Positions 7,855-14,134 of a stretch of 15,091 nucleotides of DNA are shown here, in pieces. The notes below the pieces were generated by a model. It searched no databases. It was not told the DNA's origin and saw only the letters and a list, made by a program, of their open reading frames with translations. This DNA comes from JBBKWJ01 sp037968895 (lineage in GTDB: Bacteria > Actinomycetota > Acidimicrobiia > Acidimicrobiales > SZUA-35), in NCBI GenBank assembly GCA_037968895.1, contig JBBKWJ010000300.1:1-15091 (forward strand). The letters are read 5' to 3'. How positions within the stretch are numbered: position 1 is the stretch's first letter; each line of letters begins with the position of its first letter. The position numbers and the translations under genes are program-made.

Positions 7855-9072
7855 TTAGTCGTAGCGCGTGGAACCTCGGTCGGGAATAGCAGTGCGCCAA
7901 TACACACCGTCAGGTTTGAATATTTTGAGTTGGCGATCGGGCAAGAGTTTAAGTTGCCAATGTTCGTCATGCACTCGGTGGTGGTGATGCGAACATAACG
8001 GCACCAGATTGTCGAGATCGGTGTCTCCGCCTTGTTCCCAGAACTTGATGTGGTGCGCTTGGCAATGATCGATCTGTCGTTCGCAGCCATCCCAGGCACA
8101 GGTGCGGTAGATCGAGCGGAGAGCGGCCCATTGTTTGTCGGTCGCGGTTCGTGACCGGCGCCCGACATTGAGAACAGTGCCGTCAGGTCCGAAGTAGACG
8201 GGTTGGATCACGGCGTCGCACAGGAACCGTTGCAGCGACTCGGGTGGAACATGAAACCCTTCCGACGTTTCACTAGTCGAAGCGGCGTGTGGCCCGCTTG
8301 TTGCGGTCTCGATGTCGCAGTGGATGTGCACCACCGGTCGGGTCACACCCGTTTGGTTGGCGGCGCCTCGTTCGATGAGCGACATGAACGCGTCCGCCGC
8401 CAAGTGTTTGTCTTTCTTGACGAGCACACCGTCAGTTTTGCGATCATTCGCGAGCGCAGTGCACTCGGCATCGAGCAGTGAACAGAATTGGGAGAAGCGT
8501 TCAGGGTCGAGCCAGCCGTTGATACGGCCCATGCCTGTTGTTTTGTCTCGCCAGCTGCTGATTTCGGATCGTCTGCGGTCTTCGATAGCCCTACCGAGGC
8601 CCCAATCGTTCTTTGCTTGATCAACCAAATATTTCGCTTTGCGGTTGAATTCGTCTGGGGTTGATGTGAGGGCGGCGTCGGTGAGTTTCTTTACGTCGAG
8701 GTGGGCTCGTTGTTCGTCGCTGAGGCCTTTGAGGTGGCGGGCGGCGTGGTCGAGGTGTTCGCCGCTGGTGTCGCCGTTTTGGAGGGCTAAGCCGAGTTGG
8801 GGGATTTGTCGGGCGATGCCTGCTCTAGCGGCGTCTTTGGCTGCGGTGGCGTTGGAGACTTCGCCGCCGGGGTTGAGGACTTCGGGGGCGGTGCCGGCTT
8901 TGCCGTGTTGGTGGAGGTCGGTGGCGCGGTTGGCGATGTTGATGAGGATGGAGTCGATGAGGCGTTGGCAGGTACGCAAACCCATCGTGGTGGCGGTGAG
9001 GGTCTGCTCATCAGCAGTGGCGACGTCGATAGTGCGCAGTAGCCCCTGGATTTGCTGAATGGTTGTCGGCAT
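7855..9072 (-). CDS. DUF222 domain HNH endonuclease (13E12-repeat type)
   Basis: This 405-aa protein has a DUF222 region (about residues 1-280) and a C-terminal HNH nuclease domain. The nuclease motif runs from C325 and C330 (CAWDGC) through the HH pair at about 340-341 (QAHHIKFW), N355 (TDLDNLVPLC, C360) and a histidine cluster (SHHHHRVH) at about 362-368. These residues fit an HNH metal-dependent DNase with a structural zinc site. ATG 9072 is chosen for the GGGGTG about 5 nt upstream; an upstream GTG at 9102 is possible. The gene is convergent with the sugar transferase (96-bp gap) and sits between the two 78-bp repeats. The frame is intact with all nuclease residues, so it may be active. 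The target sequence is unknown. Confidence 0.9.
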   Translation of the reverse strand: MPTTIQQIQGLLRTIDVATADEQTLTATTMGLRTCQRLIDSILINIANRATDLHQHGKAGTAPEVLNPGGEVSNATAAKDAARAGIARQIPQLGLALQNGDTSGEHLDHAARHLKGLSDEQRAHLDVKKLTDAALTSTPDEFNRKAKYLVDQAKNDWGLGRAIEDRRRSEISSWRDKTTGMGRINGWLDPERFSQFCSLLDAECTALANDRKTDGVLVKKDKHLAADAFMSLIERGAANQTGVTRPVVHIHCDIETATSGPHAASTSETSEGFHVPPESLQRFLCDAVIQPVYFGPDGTVLNVGRRSRTATDKQWAALRSIYRTCAWDGCERQIDHCQAHHIKFWEQGGDTDLDNLVPLCSHHHHRVHDEHWQLKLLPDRQLKIFKPDGVYWRTAIPDRGSTRYD

Positions 9073-9172
9073 TTTGCACCCCGCTTCATTGGTCGTGCCC
9101 ACCGGTGGTGTGCGAAAGACTCAGGTTGAAGGGGCTGAAAGCGCCGAGGGTTCGCCGAAACGAACTGGTGTC

Positions 9173-9200
9173 ATCATAGGAACGTATGATCGAAAAACAA
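9173..9200 (-). promoter_or_regulatory. Candidate promoter of the HNH gene with overlapping inverted repeat
   Basis: Read on the minus strand, TTGTTT (9200-9195) and TATGAT (9178-9173) are separated by 16 bp and could be -35 and -10 boxes. They would give a leader of roughly 95 nt before ATG 9072. The -10 box is also one arm of a perfect inverted repeat on the plus strand, ATCATA-ggaacg-TATGAT (9173-9190), a possible repressor site. The call rests on sequence resemblance only. Confidence 0.35.
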
Positions 9201-9225
9201 CCTCTACGAATACTGTTTAGGCAAT

Positions 9226-9238
9226 CTTTTTGAAAAAG
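9226..9238. repeat. A/T palindrome near the right element edge
   Basis: CTTTTTGAAAAAG is a perfect palindrome around a central G. It lies in AT-rich DNA about 40 bp before repeat copy B, within the inserted segment. It could be a protein-binding or bendable site. The low sequence complexity makes chance plausible. Confidence 0.3.
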
Positions 9239-9276
9239 CGCTATCGCGGGGCTTCAGAGTTTGATATTGGTTCTTG

Positions 9277-9354
9277 CTGGTCACTTATCGTCGACCTTGG
9301 CATCCTGCTTCGCACCATTCCCGCTGTTCTCAACAACAACGGCGCGTACTAACG
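9277..9354 (+). repeat. Direct repeat copy B: displaced 3' end of the sugar-transferase gene
   Basis: This is the second copy of 7683-7760 (76/78 identical). On the plus strand it still encodes the identical last 25 residues of the transferase and a stop (TAA here), but it has no upstream gene body and is a remnant. On the minus strand it supplies the last 23 codons and the stop of the 9281-9850 gene. It is taken as the original gene end, or one half of an attachment-site pair. Confidence 0.93.
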
Positions 9355-9850
9355 AGGGCGCCGGCACCGGCGCCGAGTGATGAGGCTGGTAGCGGGCGAC
9401 CGTACTGCGTCGGTTCTTTGCGAGCTGCTCGGCCTCCCACGACTTGTGTTCGAGCTGTAGATGTGGTGCGAGTTTCGCCACCTGGCGCTGATTGAGTGGG
9501 GCAAGGCGCCGTCGTACGGTGAGGTTTGGGCCGCTTCGATGAAGCGCTCCGAAACGGGCGAGTCGGTCGAGTGAGCGCCAGAACGGGCCATGTTTGCCGC
9601 CTCGCACGCCGAGTCCAAGATCAGTAGCCCACTCGGTTGACGTGATCGCGGCGCCTTCGTTCTCGCGCTCAAGCGTGGCGACCAGTCGCCGGTGAATGAG
9701 ATACGACGATGGTCCAAGAATCGGAATCCAAAACCGCTCCACGTAGGCCGAGCGGGGGTCGTGGCCGAGTTGGTCGAGCACGGGGTCGTTCCATGCATGC
9801 ACGAAGAGCGTCGGTTCGGGAAACGACGGGGACGGTGAGGGCGTAGACAT
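9281..9850 (-). CDS. Conserved hypothetical protein, probable winged-helix type; C-terminus lies in the repeat
   Basis: This is a 189-aa soluble protein. Residues about 14-130 (SAYVERFWIPILGPSSYLIH, then ATDLGLGVRGGKHGPFWRSL) resemble a conserved actinobacterial hypothetical family that I recall only by its sequence style. The helix pattern is compatible with a winged helix-turn-helix DNA-binding fold, but this is inference. From about residue 140 the chain is low-complexity and basic. The last 23 residues are encoded antisense in the duplicated transferase tail and may be read-through rather than native sequence. ATG 9850 has AGGAG 5 nt upstream. A large inverted repeat with a -10-like box at its centre lies just upstream, suggesting autoregulation. 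The convergent partner before insertion was probably the sugar transferase. Confidence 0.75.
   Translation of the reverse strand: MSTPSPSPSFPEPTLFVHAWNDPVLDQLGHDPRSAYVERFWIPILGPSSYLIHRRLVATLERENEGAAITSTEWATDLGLGVRGGKHGPFWRSLDRLARFGALHRSGPNLTVRRRLAPLNQRQVAKLAPHLQLEHKSWEAEQLAKNRRSTVARYQPHHSAPVPAPSLVRAVVVENSGNGAKQDAKVDDK
9357..9374. terminator. Strong GC palindrome just past repeat B (possible ancestral terminator hairpin)
   Basis: GGCGCCGG-CA-CCGGCGCC has two perfect 8-nt arms and starts 3 nt after repeat B. It would have sat right behind the original sugar-transferase stop and could have served as its transcription-ending hairpin. There is no T tract, and the sequence is also coding in the minus-strand gene (Ala-Pro rich). 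Copy A lacks this hairpin. Confidence 0.35.
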
Positions 9851-9857
9851 AACAACT

Positions 9858-9894
9858 CCTACAGTTGATGAATGTTATAAGCTATCAATGTAGG
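9858..9894 (-). promoter_or_regulatory. Imperfect inverted repeat around a -10-like box, candidate operator
   Basis: The arms CCTACAGTTGAT (9858-9869) and ATCAATGTAGG (9884-9894) are complementary except for one bulged base. In the 14-bp centre, the minus strand reads TATAAC (9879-9874), a good -10 box for the 9281-9850 gene. It is followed by a short leader with AGGAG before ATG 9850. No good -35 box is seen at 16-18 bp. An operator bound by the gene's own product, if that is a DNA-binding protein, is the natural hypothesis. As RNA, one arm would cover part of the AGGAG. Confidence 0.4.
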
Positions 9895-9933
9895 TTATTT
9901 ACGCTTAACTACGCAAGAAAGAATTTGTTTCCA

Positions 9934-10356
9934 CTACGAAACGCAGAACTCGTTACCCTCCGGATCGGCCAAAGTGACCCAGCTATGCGGTCCCTGATGA
10001 CCGTCCCAGAGCTTGGTCGCCCCCATGCCGATAATGCGGTCAACTTCATCCTGACGTCGTTCTTCGCCGACCTGAACGTCAAAGTGCATCCGGTTCTGTC
10101 CGGTCTTTGGATCAGGAGTGCGTTGGAAAAACATGCGCGGTAATACCCCCTCAGGATCGACGCAGGCTGCGCCATCGGCCCATGTCAGAACGCCGTTATG
10201 AGTCACCGTGTCATCGATCGTGGCGAAGCCTTGATCGACCATGGATTGCACAAACGCCGGGTCAGAGACAACGTCGAAGTCAAGCACCGCGGCCCAGAAG
10301 TCACACAAGTCGTGGGGCTTTTCGGCGTTGATGGCTATTTGTATCTTTCGTTCCAT
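9934..10356 (-). CDS. VOC superfamily (glyoxalase-like domain) protein
   Basis: This 140-aa protein has two beta-alpha-beta-beta-beta halves typical of the vicinal oxygen chelate fold. The first begins QIAINAEKPHDLCDFWAAVL. The second contains NRMHFDVQV with a possible metal-ligand His and ends DPEGNEFCVS with the usual Glu. Enzymes of this fold bind a divalent metal, while many members are binding or resistance proteins; the substrate here is not readable. ATG 10356 is chosen because GAGGAG lies 6 nt upstream. The frame stays open to 10581 inside the glycosyltransferase gene, but that part is shadow. It lies 43 bp downstream of the GT4 gene on the same strand, so co-transcription is likely. 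Confidence 0.85.
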   Translation of the reverse strand: MERKIQIAINAEKPHDLCDFWAAVLDFDVVSDPAFVQSMVDQGFATIDDTVTHNGVLTWADGAACVDPEGVLPRMFFQRTPDPKTGQNRMHFDVQVGEERRQDEVDRIIGMGATKLWDGHQGPHSWVTLADPEGNEFCVS

Positions 10357-10399
10357 GACGTGCTCCTCGCATGCAGGTGGTCGGTTAGGGCGGTGCGAT

Positions 10400-11590
10400 T
10401 TAGGGCAAGGCCGCTTCGAACTGGTCGAGGGCTGCATCGATCGTAAAGCTTCGACCAAGTTCGTGCCCGGCGTTGGCGAGGTGCGCCGCCAACTCGGGGT
10501 CTCCAACGAGTTGGTCCATGGCCTCGGCGAGAGCGTTTGGCGTTGGCTCAACTGCGAGTCCTGTCTCGCCGTGTGACACAAACTCGGTCAGTCCGCCTCC
10601 GTCGGTGCACACAATGAGGGGCTTTCGGGCAGCGAATGTTTCGAGTGCTGTCAGTCCGTAGTCTTCGGCATAGGCGGGGGCCACGACTGCTGCCGCGCCG
10701 GCGACGATCGCATCACGCTCGGCGTCAGTGAGTCTGTCGTGAAAGGCCACCCGGCCGCTGGGAGGAAGCGCGCTTGGTGACCAACCTGCAGTCGAACCAC
10801 CCTGGTTTTTCCACAGCGAATCGGGCGAGGGCTCGATCCCAGTGTCGAGAAGGCCATCGAGGTCTTCGACGTACGAAAGTCGTGAGCCTCCGCCGACTGC
10901 ATCAATGCGGGTGCCCTTAGTGAGCAGTCGCCCGGCCGCTACGGCGAGTTCGGTCCGCTTCGGCCACTCGTGGCGACTCACCATCGCGATGCTCGTCGAC
11001 CCTGCAGCTGCGAGGTCGGCTGTGGCCGTTGCGGCTGGCTGGGCCAGCGCCGGATGGCGGTATGGGCTAATCAAGTGGCTAGGCACCTGCCAATAGGTTA
11101 GTAGCCGCTCCGCCACCGAATCCGAACCCGCAAGCCAGTGCTTGACGTTCGCAATTACTCCGTCGTCGAGCGATCGAACGGACCGCACGGCGGCCGCATG
11201 GATTGTTGGGTCGACGAATCCGCTATCTACGAACTCCTCGCTGAGGTCGTAGAAGACTCGGCCTTGATGAAAGAACAGCCCAATCAGATTGTCGTGTCGG
11301 GCATGCCAGGTTGGCGGCTGCGTCGCAACGACGACGTCGAAATCGTCAAGTGCCAGTCGTTGGGTTCGCTCCGCGAGCGTCAAGTAGTTGAAATACTCGT
11401 TGTGCCATTGATGGAATGCGCCATTAACTAGAACGCCGTACAGGTGGCGTGGGGGAGTGACCGCATCTACCGCAACGATGGCGACATCGTGGCCACGACC
11501 ACGCAGTCCTTCAGCCAACTGATCGACAAGAACTTCAAACCCGCCACGAAAGCCGTGGTCTGGCTTGATGAAGCCGATACGCAGGCTCAT
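10400..11590 (-). CDS. Glycosyltransferase family 4 (GT-B fold)
   Basis: This 396-aa cytoplasmic or membrane-associated glycosyltransferase probably adds a sugar from a nucleotide donor to a lipid-linked or surface glycan. The N-terminal domain opens LRIGFIKPDHGFRGGFEVLV, with the glycine-rich acceptor-side loop typical of GT4. The C-terminal domain has the donor-binding E-x7-E motif EDYGLTALE (E309, E317), followed by KPLIVCTDGGGLTEFVSHGE. The ATG at 11590 overlaps the stop of the upstream coiled-coil gene by 4 bp (ATGA), indicating translational coupling, and no separate ribosome-binding site is needed. With the sugar transferase about 2.6 kb away it suggests a surface-polysaccharide locus. 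Donor and acceptor are unknown. Confidence 0.92.
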   Translation of the reverse strand: MSLRIGFIKPDHGFRGGFEVLVDQLAEGLRGRGHDVAIVAVDAVTPPRHLYGVLVNGAFHQWHNEYFNYLTLAERTQRLALDDFDVVVATQPPTWHARHDNLIGLFFHQGRVFYDLSEEFVDSGFVDPTIHAAAVRSVRSLDDGVIANVKHWLAGSDSVAERLLTYWQVPSHLISPYRHPALAQPAATATADLAAAGSTSIAMVSRHEWPKRTELAVAAGRLLTKGTRIDAVGGGSRLSYVEDLDGLLDTGIEPSPDSLWKNQGGSTAGWSPSALPPSGRVAFHDRLTDAERDAIVAGAAAVVAPAYAEDYGLTALETFAARKPLIVCTDGGGLTEFVSHGETGLAVEPTPNALAEAMDQLVGDPELAAHLANAGHELGRSFTIDAALDQFEAALP

Positions 11591-11973
11591 TCTTCGCCGG
11601 CGAGTCGGTCGATGCGGCGATGGAGCTGAACGATCTGTGCTCTCGCGTCGGCTAATTCGTTTCGAAGCTCGTCGATCTCGTTTCGCTGAAACCGAGTTCG
11701 ATGGTCGAGTTGGTGAAGGGCGTGAACCACGTGAGAGTTGTGGTCTTTCTGGGCCGGGTCACGTCCGCTTGCTCGGTCGGCGAGTTTCTCTTTGGTTGTG
11801 CGCGCGACGGCGGGCGCGTCCTCGATGATGAGATCGCGGCCGACAGCGTCGAGATGCTTCTTGAGTTCAGCGTCGGTTGCCATTGGGTGGGGCAGTTCGG
11901 CATCGCCTTCGCCCCTGGCGCTCGCGCCTGTTGTTTCGATGACCTGTTCTATGACCGTGCGATCGAATTCCAC
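11587..11973 (-). CDS. Small coiled-coil protein coupled to the GT4 gene, unknown function
   Basis: This 128-aa hydrophilic protein has no membrane segment or signal peptide. The last 40 residues form a clear heptad-like coiled coil (RNEIDELRNELADARAQIVQ and on). The middle part (KEKLADRASGRDP) is charged. GTG 11973 has AGGA 7 nt upstream; an adjacent TTG at 11976 and a downstream ATG at 11883 are alternatives. Its stop overlaps the GT4 start, so the two are made together and could interact, for example as a scaffold or oligomerisation partner. That partnership is inference from overlap only. I recognise no family. Confidence 0.7.
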   Translation of the reverse strand: MEFDRTVIEQVIETTGASARGEGDAELPHPMATDAELKKHLDAVGRDLIIEDAPAVARTTKEKLADRASGRDPAQKDHNSHVVHALHQLDHRTRFQRNEIDELRNELADARAQIVQLHRRIDRLAGEE

Positions 11974-12058
11974 CAAACGATCCTACGAGCATCAGTTCGG
12001 AGGCTGGTGGATTACCGGCTTGAGGCGATCGGTTGAGAGTGAACCGGTCGGTCGAGAT

Positions 12059-12073
12059 GCAGTACGGTACTGC
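12059..12073. promoter_or_regulatory. Perfect 15-bp palindrome at the sirtuin start
   Basis: GCAGTAC-G-GTACTGC is a perfect palindrome with 7-bp arms, ending one base before ATG 12075. It could be a transcription-factor site or an mRNA hairpin next to the start codon. If translation begins further upstream (TTG 12033 with GAGG 7 nt before it) it is coding sequence. A weaker inverted repeat, CGGTT-N7-AACCG, lies at 12030-12046. Confidence 0.35.
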
Positions 12074-12074
12074 G

Positions 12075-12860
12075 ATGGCGTCCTTCGCTGATCCGTTTGA
12101 CGAAGACCACACCGAAGCTCTGGCCGCGGCGGCGGCTTTGATTGCTGCGTCAGCGAAAGTTGCCGTCCTAACTGGCGCTGGCATATCGACCGATTCAAGG
12201 ATTCCCGACTTCCGCGGACCCCAAGGTGTGTGGACGAAAAACCCCGGAGCCGAAAAGCAAGCCACGATCCAGCACTATGTGGCTGACCCCGAGGTCCGAA
12301 TCAAAGCATGGCGAAATCGTCTCGACAGTCCGGTATGGACCGCCGAGCCAAACAAGGGTCACTACGCCCTGCTCGGCCTCGAGCAACAACGCAAGCTTGT
12401 CGCTCTGGTTACGCAGAATATCGATGGACTCCACCACGATGCTGGCCTGGCTGCTGACCGAATCGTCGAGGTCCACGGCACAGTTCGCGAGGTGGTGTGC
12501 TTATCGTGCGATTATCGACGGCCGATGCGCGAAGCTCTCGACCGGGTGAGGTCGGGGGAGCACGATCCGCCCTGCCCCGAATGCGCAGGCATATTGAAGT
12601 CGGCCACAATTAGCTTCGGCCAGAGCCTGATCGAAGCTGACCTGCGTCGGGCCGAAGCAGCGAGTATCGAGTGCGACCTCTTGCTGGCCATCGGCACCAC
12701 GCTGGCCGTGTTCCCCATTGCCAACATGGTGCCGGTGGCAAAGCGGCACGGAGCGAAAGTAGTCATCATCAATGGCGAGCCAACCGAAATGGACCACTTG
12801 GCCGACGTCGTCGTCCGCGGCTCGATCAGCACTGTTCTTGCCGCAATAATTGGCAAGTAG
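12075..12860 (+). CDS. Sir2 family NAD-dependent protein deacylase (sirtuin)
   Basis: This 261-aa cytosolic enzyme would remove acyl groups from lysines using NAD+, yielding nicotinamide and O-acyl-ADP-ribose. Numbered from ATG 12075, the NAD site is GAGIS (34-38) with PDFRG (44-48), followed by QNID (114-117), catalytic H134 (EVHGT), zinc cysteines C142, C145, C167 and C170, and the nucleotide-binding IGTTLAVFPIA segment. The length is normal for a bacterial CobB-like sirtuin. Position 42 is Arg where many relatives have Gly (S-G-IPDF), and the usual FGE motif reads FGQ. The start is uncertain: TTG 12033 has the better ribosome-binding site (275 aa), while ATG 12075 gives the usual N-terminal length. 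It is divergent from the coiled-coil/GT4 operon. Confidence 0.92.
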   Translation: MASFADPFDEDHTEALAAAAALIAASAKVAVLTGAGISTDSRIPDFRGPQGVWTKNPGAEKQATIQHYVADPEVRIKAWRNRLDSPVWTAEPNKGHYALLGLEQQRKLVALVTQNIDGLHHDAGLAADRIVEVHGTVREVVCLSCDYRRPMREALDRVRSGEHDPPCPECAGILKSATISFGQSLIEADLRRAEAASIECDLLLAIGTTLAVFPIANMVPVAKRHGAKVVIINGEPTEMDHLADVVVRGSISTVLAAIIGK

Positions 12861-12897
12861 ATAGCGTCAACGATCTGGAATACATCGACAGTTCTAA

Positions 12898-12926
12898 TTG
12901 TTGACTAATCCGATAAGGTTTATAGA
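12898..12926 (+). promoter_or_regulatory. Candidate promoter for the rhodanese-E1 gene
   Basis: TTGTTG (12898-12903) and TATAGA (12921-12926) are separated by 17 bp in an AT-rich spacer after the sirtuin stop. The predicted transcript would begin about 16-20 nt before ATG 12950, just ahead of AGAGG. The match to consensus is partial. Confidence 0.35.
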
Positions 12927-12949
12927 CTCATTACTAGCAGAGGTTGTCA

Positions 12950-14128
12950 ATGCCATCGTTCCGCGAACTTCTAAGTGCGACAAAAGAAGAGATCCGAGAG
13001 ATCACCACCGAGGAAGGCGAGGCCGCCCGTCTTGCTGGCTCTCTCATCCTCGACATCCGCGAGCCAGACGAGGTCGACCAAGGCGTCATTCCTGGCGCCG
13101 TCACGATTGTCCGAGGCAACCTCGAGGCGCAGGTCGAGAACCGCATCCCAGACAAGTCGACGCCCATCGTCGTCCATTGCGCGGGCGGCGTGCGGTCGGC
13201 CTTCGCGGCCAAGTCGTTAGCCGAGCTCGGCTATACCGACGTCGTTTCGATGGATGGCGGCTTTAACAAGTGGAAGGACGAGGGCCGTGAGTGGGTCCAG
13301 CCATTGTCGCTCACTGCTGACCAGCGCAATCGCTACAGCCGCCATCTGCTGCTCCCCGAGGTCGGCGAGGCGGGCCAGTTGAAGCTCCTCGGAGCAAAGG
13401 TGTTACTGCTCGGCGCTGGCGGTCTTGGGTCGCCAGCTGCGCTCTATCTCGCAGCCGCCGGTGTCGGCACGATTGGCATCGTCGACATGGATGTTGTCGA
13501 TGAATCAAACCTCCAGCGGCAGATCCTCCATAACCGCGATCGCGTCGGTGATCGCAAGGTTGATTCTGCGAAGCAGACCATCAACCTCATGAATAGTGAC
13601 ATCGATGTGATCACCTTCGACGCCCGCCTCGGCGCCGACAACATCATGGACATCCTCGCTGGTTTCGACATCGTGATCGATGGCGCCGACAACTTCCCGA
13701 GCCGCTATGTACTCAACGACGCGTCAGTCAAACTCGGTATTCCCGTGGTGCACGGCTCGATCTTTCGGTTTGAGGGTCAAGTCACTGTCTTCGACCCGCT
13801 GAATGGTCCCACATACCGTGACCTGCTTCCCGAGCCTCCTCCCGCCGAACTCGCTCCAAGCTGCGCCGAGGCTGGCGTCGTTGGCGTGCTGCCTGGCATT
13901 GTTGGCTCGATTCAGGCGTTGGAAGCGATAAAGATCATTCTTGGACTCGGCGACTCGCTTGTTGGTCGTCTTCTAGCCTTTGACGCGATGGAGATGAGCT
14001 TCCGCGAGTACAAGCTGAACAAAGACCCAGACAACGAGGTCACGTACGAAAACCGTGATCGCATCAAGGTCGTCGACCTCGAGGGACAATGCATGCCACA
14101 AGTTAGCGTCGCCCCCGCACACGTCTAA
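12950..14128 (+). CDS. Rhodanese-E1 fusion: MoeB/MoeZ/ThiF-like adenylyltransferase/sulfurtransferase
   Basis: This 392-aa protein would adenylate the C-terminal Gly of a small ubiquitin-like sulfur carrier (MoaD, ThiS or CysO type) and hand sulfur to it. The rhodanese domain is N-terminal (about 1-115), with active-site C77 in HCAGGVRS. The E1 domain (about 125-375) has the ATP loop GAGGLGS (155-161), NLQRQ and DGADNFPSRY, and C305 in APSCAEAG. The common MoeZ order is E1 then rhodanese, so this order is reversed. The zinc-site CxxC pairs are missing: residues 288 and 291 are T and D (TYRDL), and 362 and 365 are N and T. ATG 12950 has AGAGG 6 nt upstream. Whether the pathway is molybdopterin, thiamine or cysteine is not decided. 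Confidence 0.9.
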   Translation: MPSFRELLSATKEEIREITTEEGEAARLAGSLILDIREPDEVDQGVIPGAVTIVRGNLEAQVENRIPDKSTPIVVHCAGGVRSAFAAKSLAELGYTDVVSMDGGFNKWKDEGREWVQPLSLTADQRNRYSRHLLLPEVGEAGQLKLLGAKVLLLGAGGLGSPAALYLAAAGVGTIGIVDMDVVDESNLQRQILHNRDRVGDRKVDSAKQTINLMNSDIDVITFDARLGADNIMDILAGFDIVIDGADNFPSRYVLNDASVKLGIPVVHGSIFRFEGQVTVFDPLNGPTYRDLLPEPPPAELAPSCAEAGVVGVLPGIVGSIQALEAIKIILGLGDSLVGRLLAFDAMEMSFREYKLNKDPDNEVTYENRDRIKVVDLEGQCMPQVSVAPAHV

Positions 14129-14134
14129 AAGGCC

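Larger units (their letters stand above)
7683..9276. mobile_element. Putative HNH-endonuclease element inserted at the 3' end of a sugar-transferase gene
   Basis: The distance between the two repeat copies is 1594 bp, and the only gene inside is the DUF222/HNH endonuclease. The simplest reading is that the element inserted at the transferase 3' end and supplied a replacement tail (copy A), leaving the old tail (copy B) displaced. I see no integrase, transposase or terminal inverted repeats, so mobility would rely on the HNH enzyme or on factors in trans. DUF222/HNH proteins are known from the repeated 13E12 family of mycobacteria. The exact boundaries cannot be set, because a crossover anywhere inside the 78 bp gives the same product. 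A segmental duplication followed by insertion is the main alternative. Confidence 0.55.

Noticed and set aside
7761..9276. Terminal inverted repeats that would mark an insertion sequence
   Set aside because: The sequences just inside the two repeat copies show no inverted match, and there is no transposase gene.
7683..9354. Group I/II intron or intein carrying the HNH gene
   Set aside because: The transferase frame is complete before the HNH gene and ends with its own stop, so no splicing is needed. The HNH gene is on the opposite strand.
10357..10581. N-terminal extension of the VOC protein frame
   Set aside because: It overlaps the GT4 C-terminal coding region and lacks family similarity. 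ATG 10356 has a near-perfect GAGGAG.
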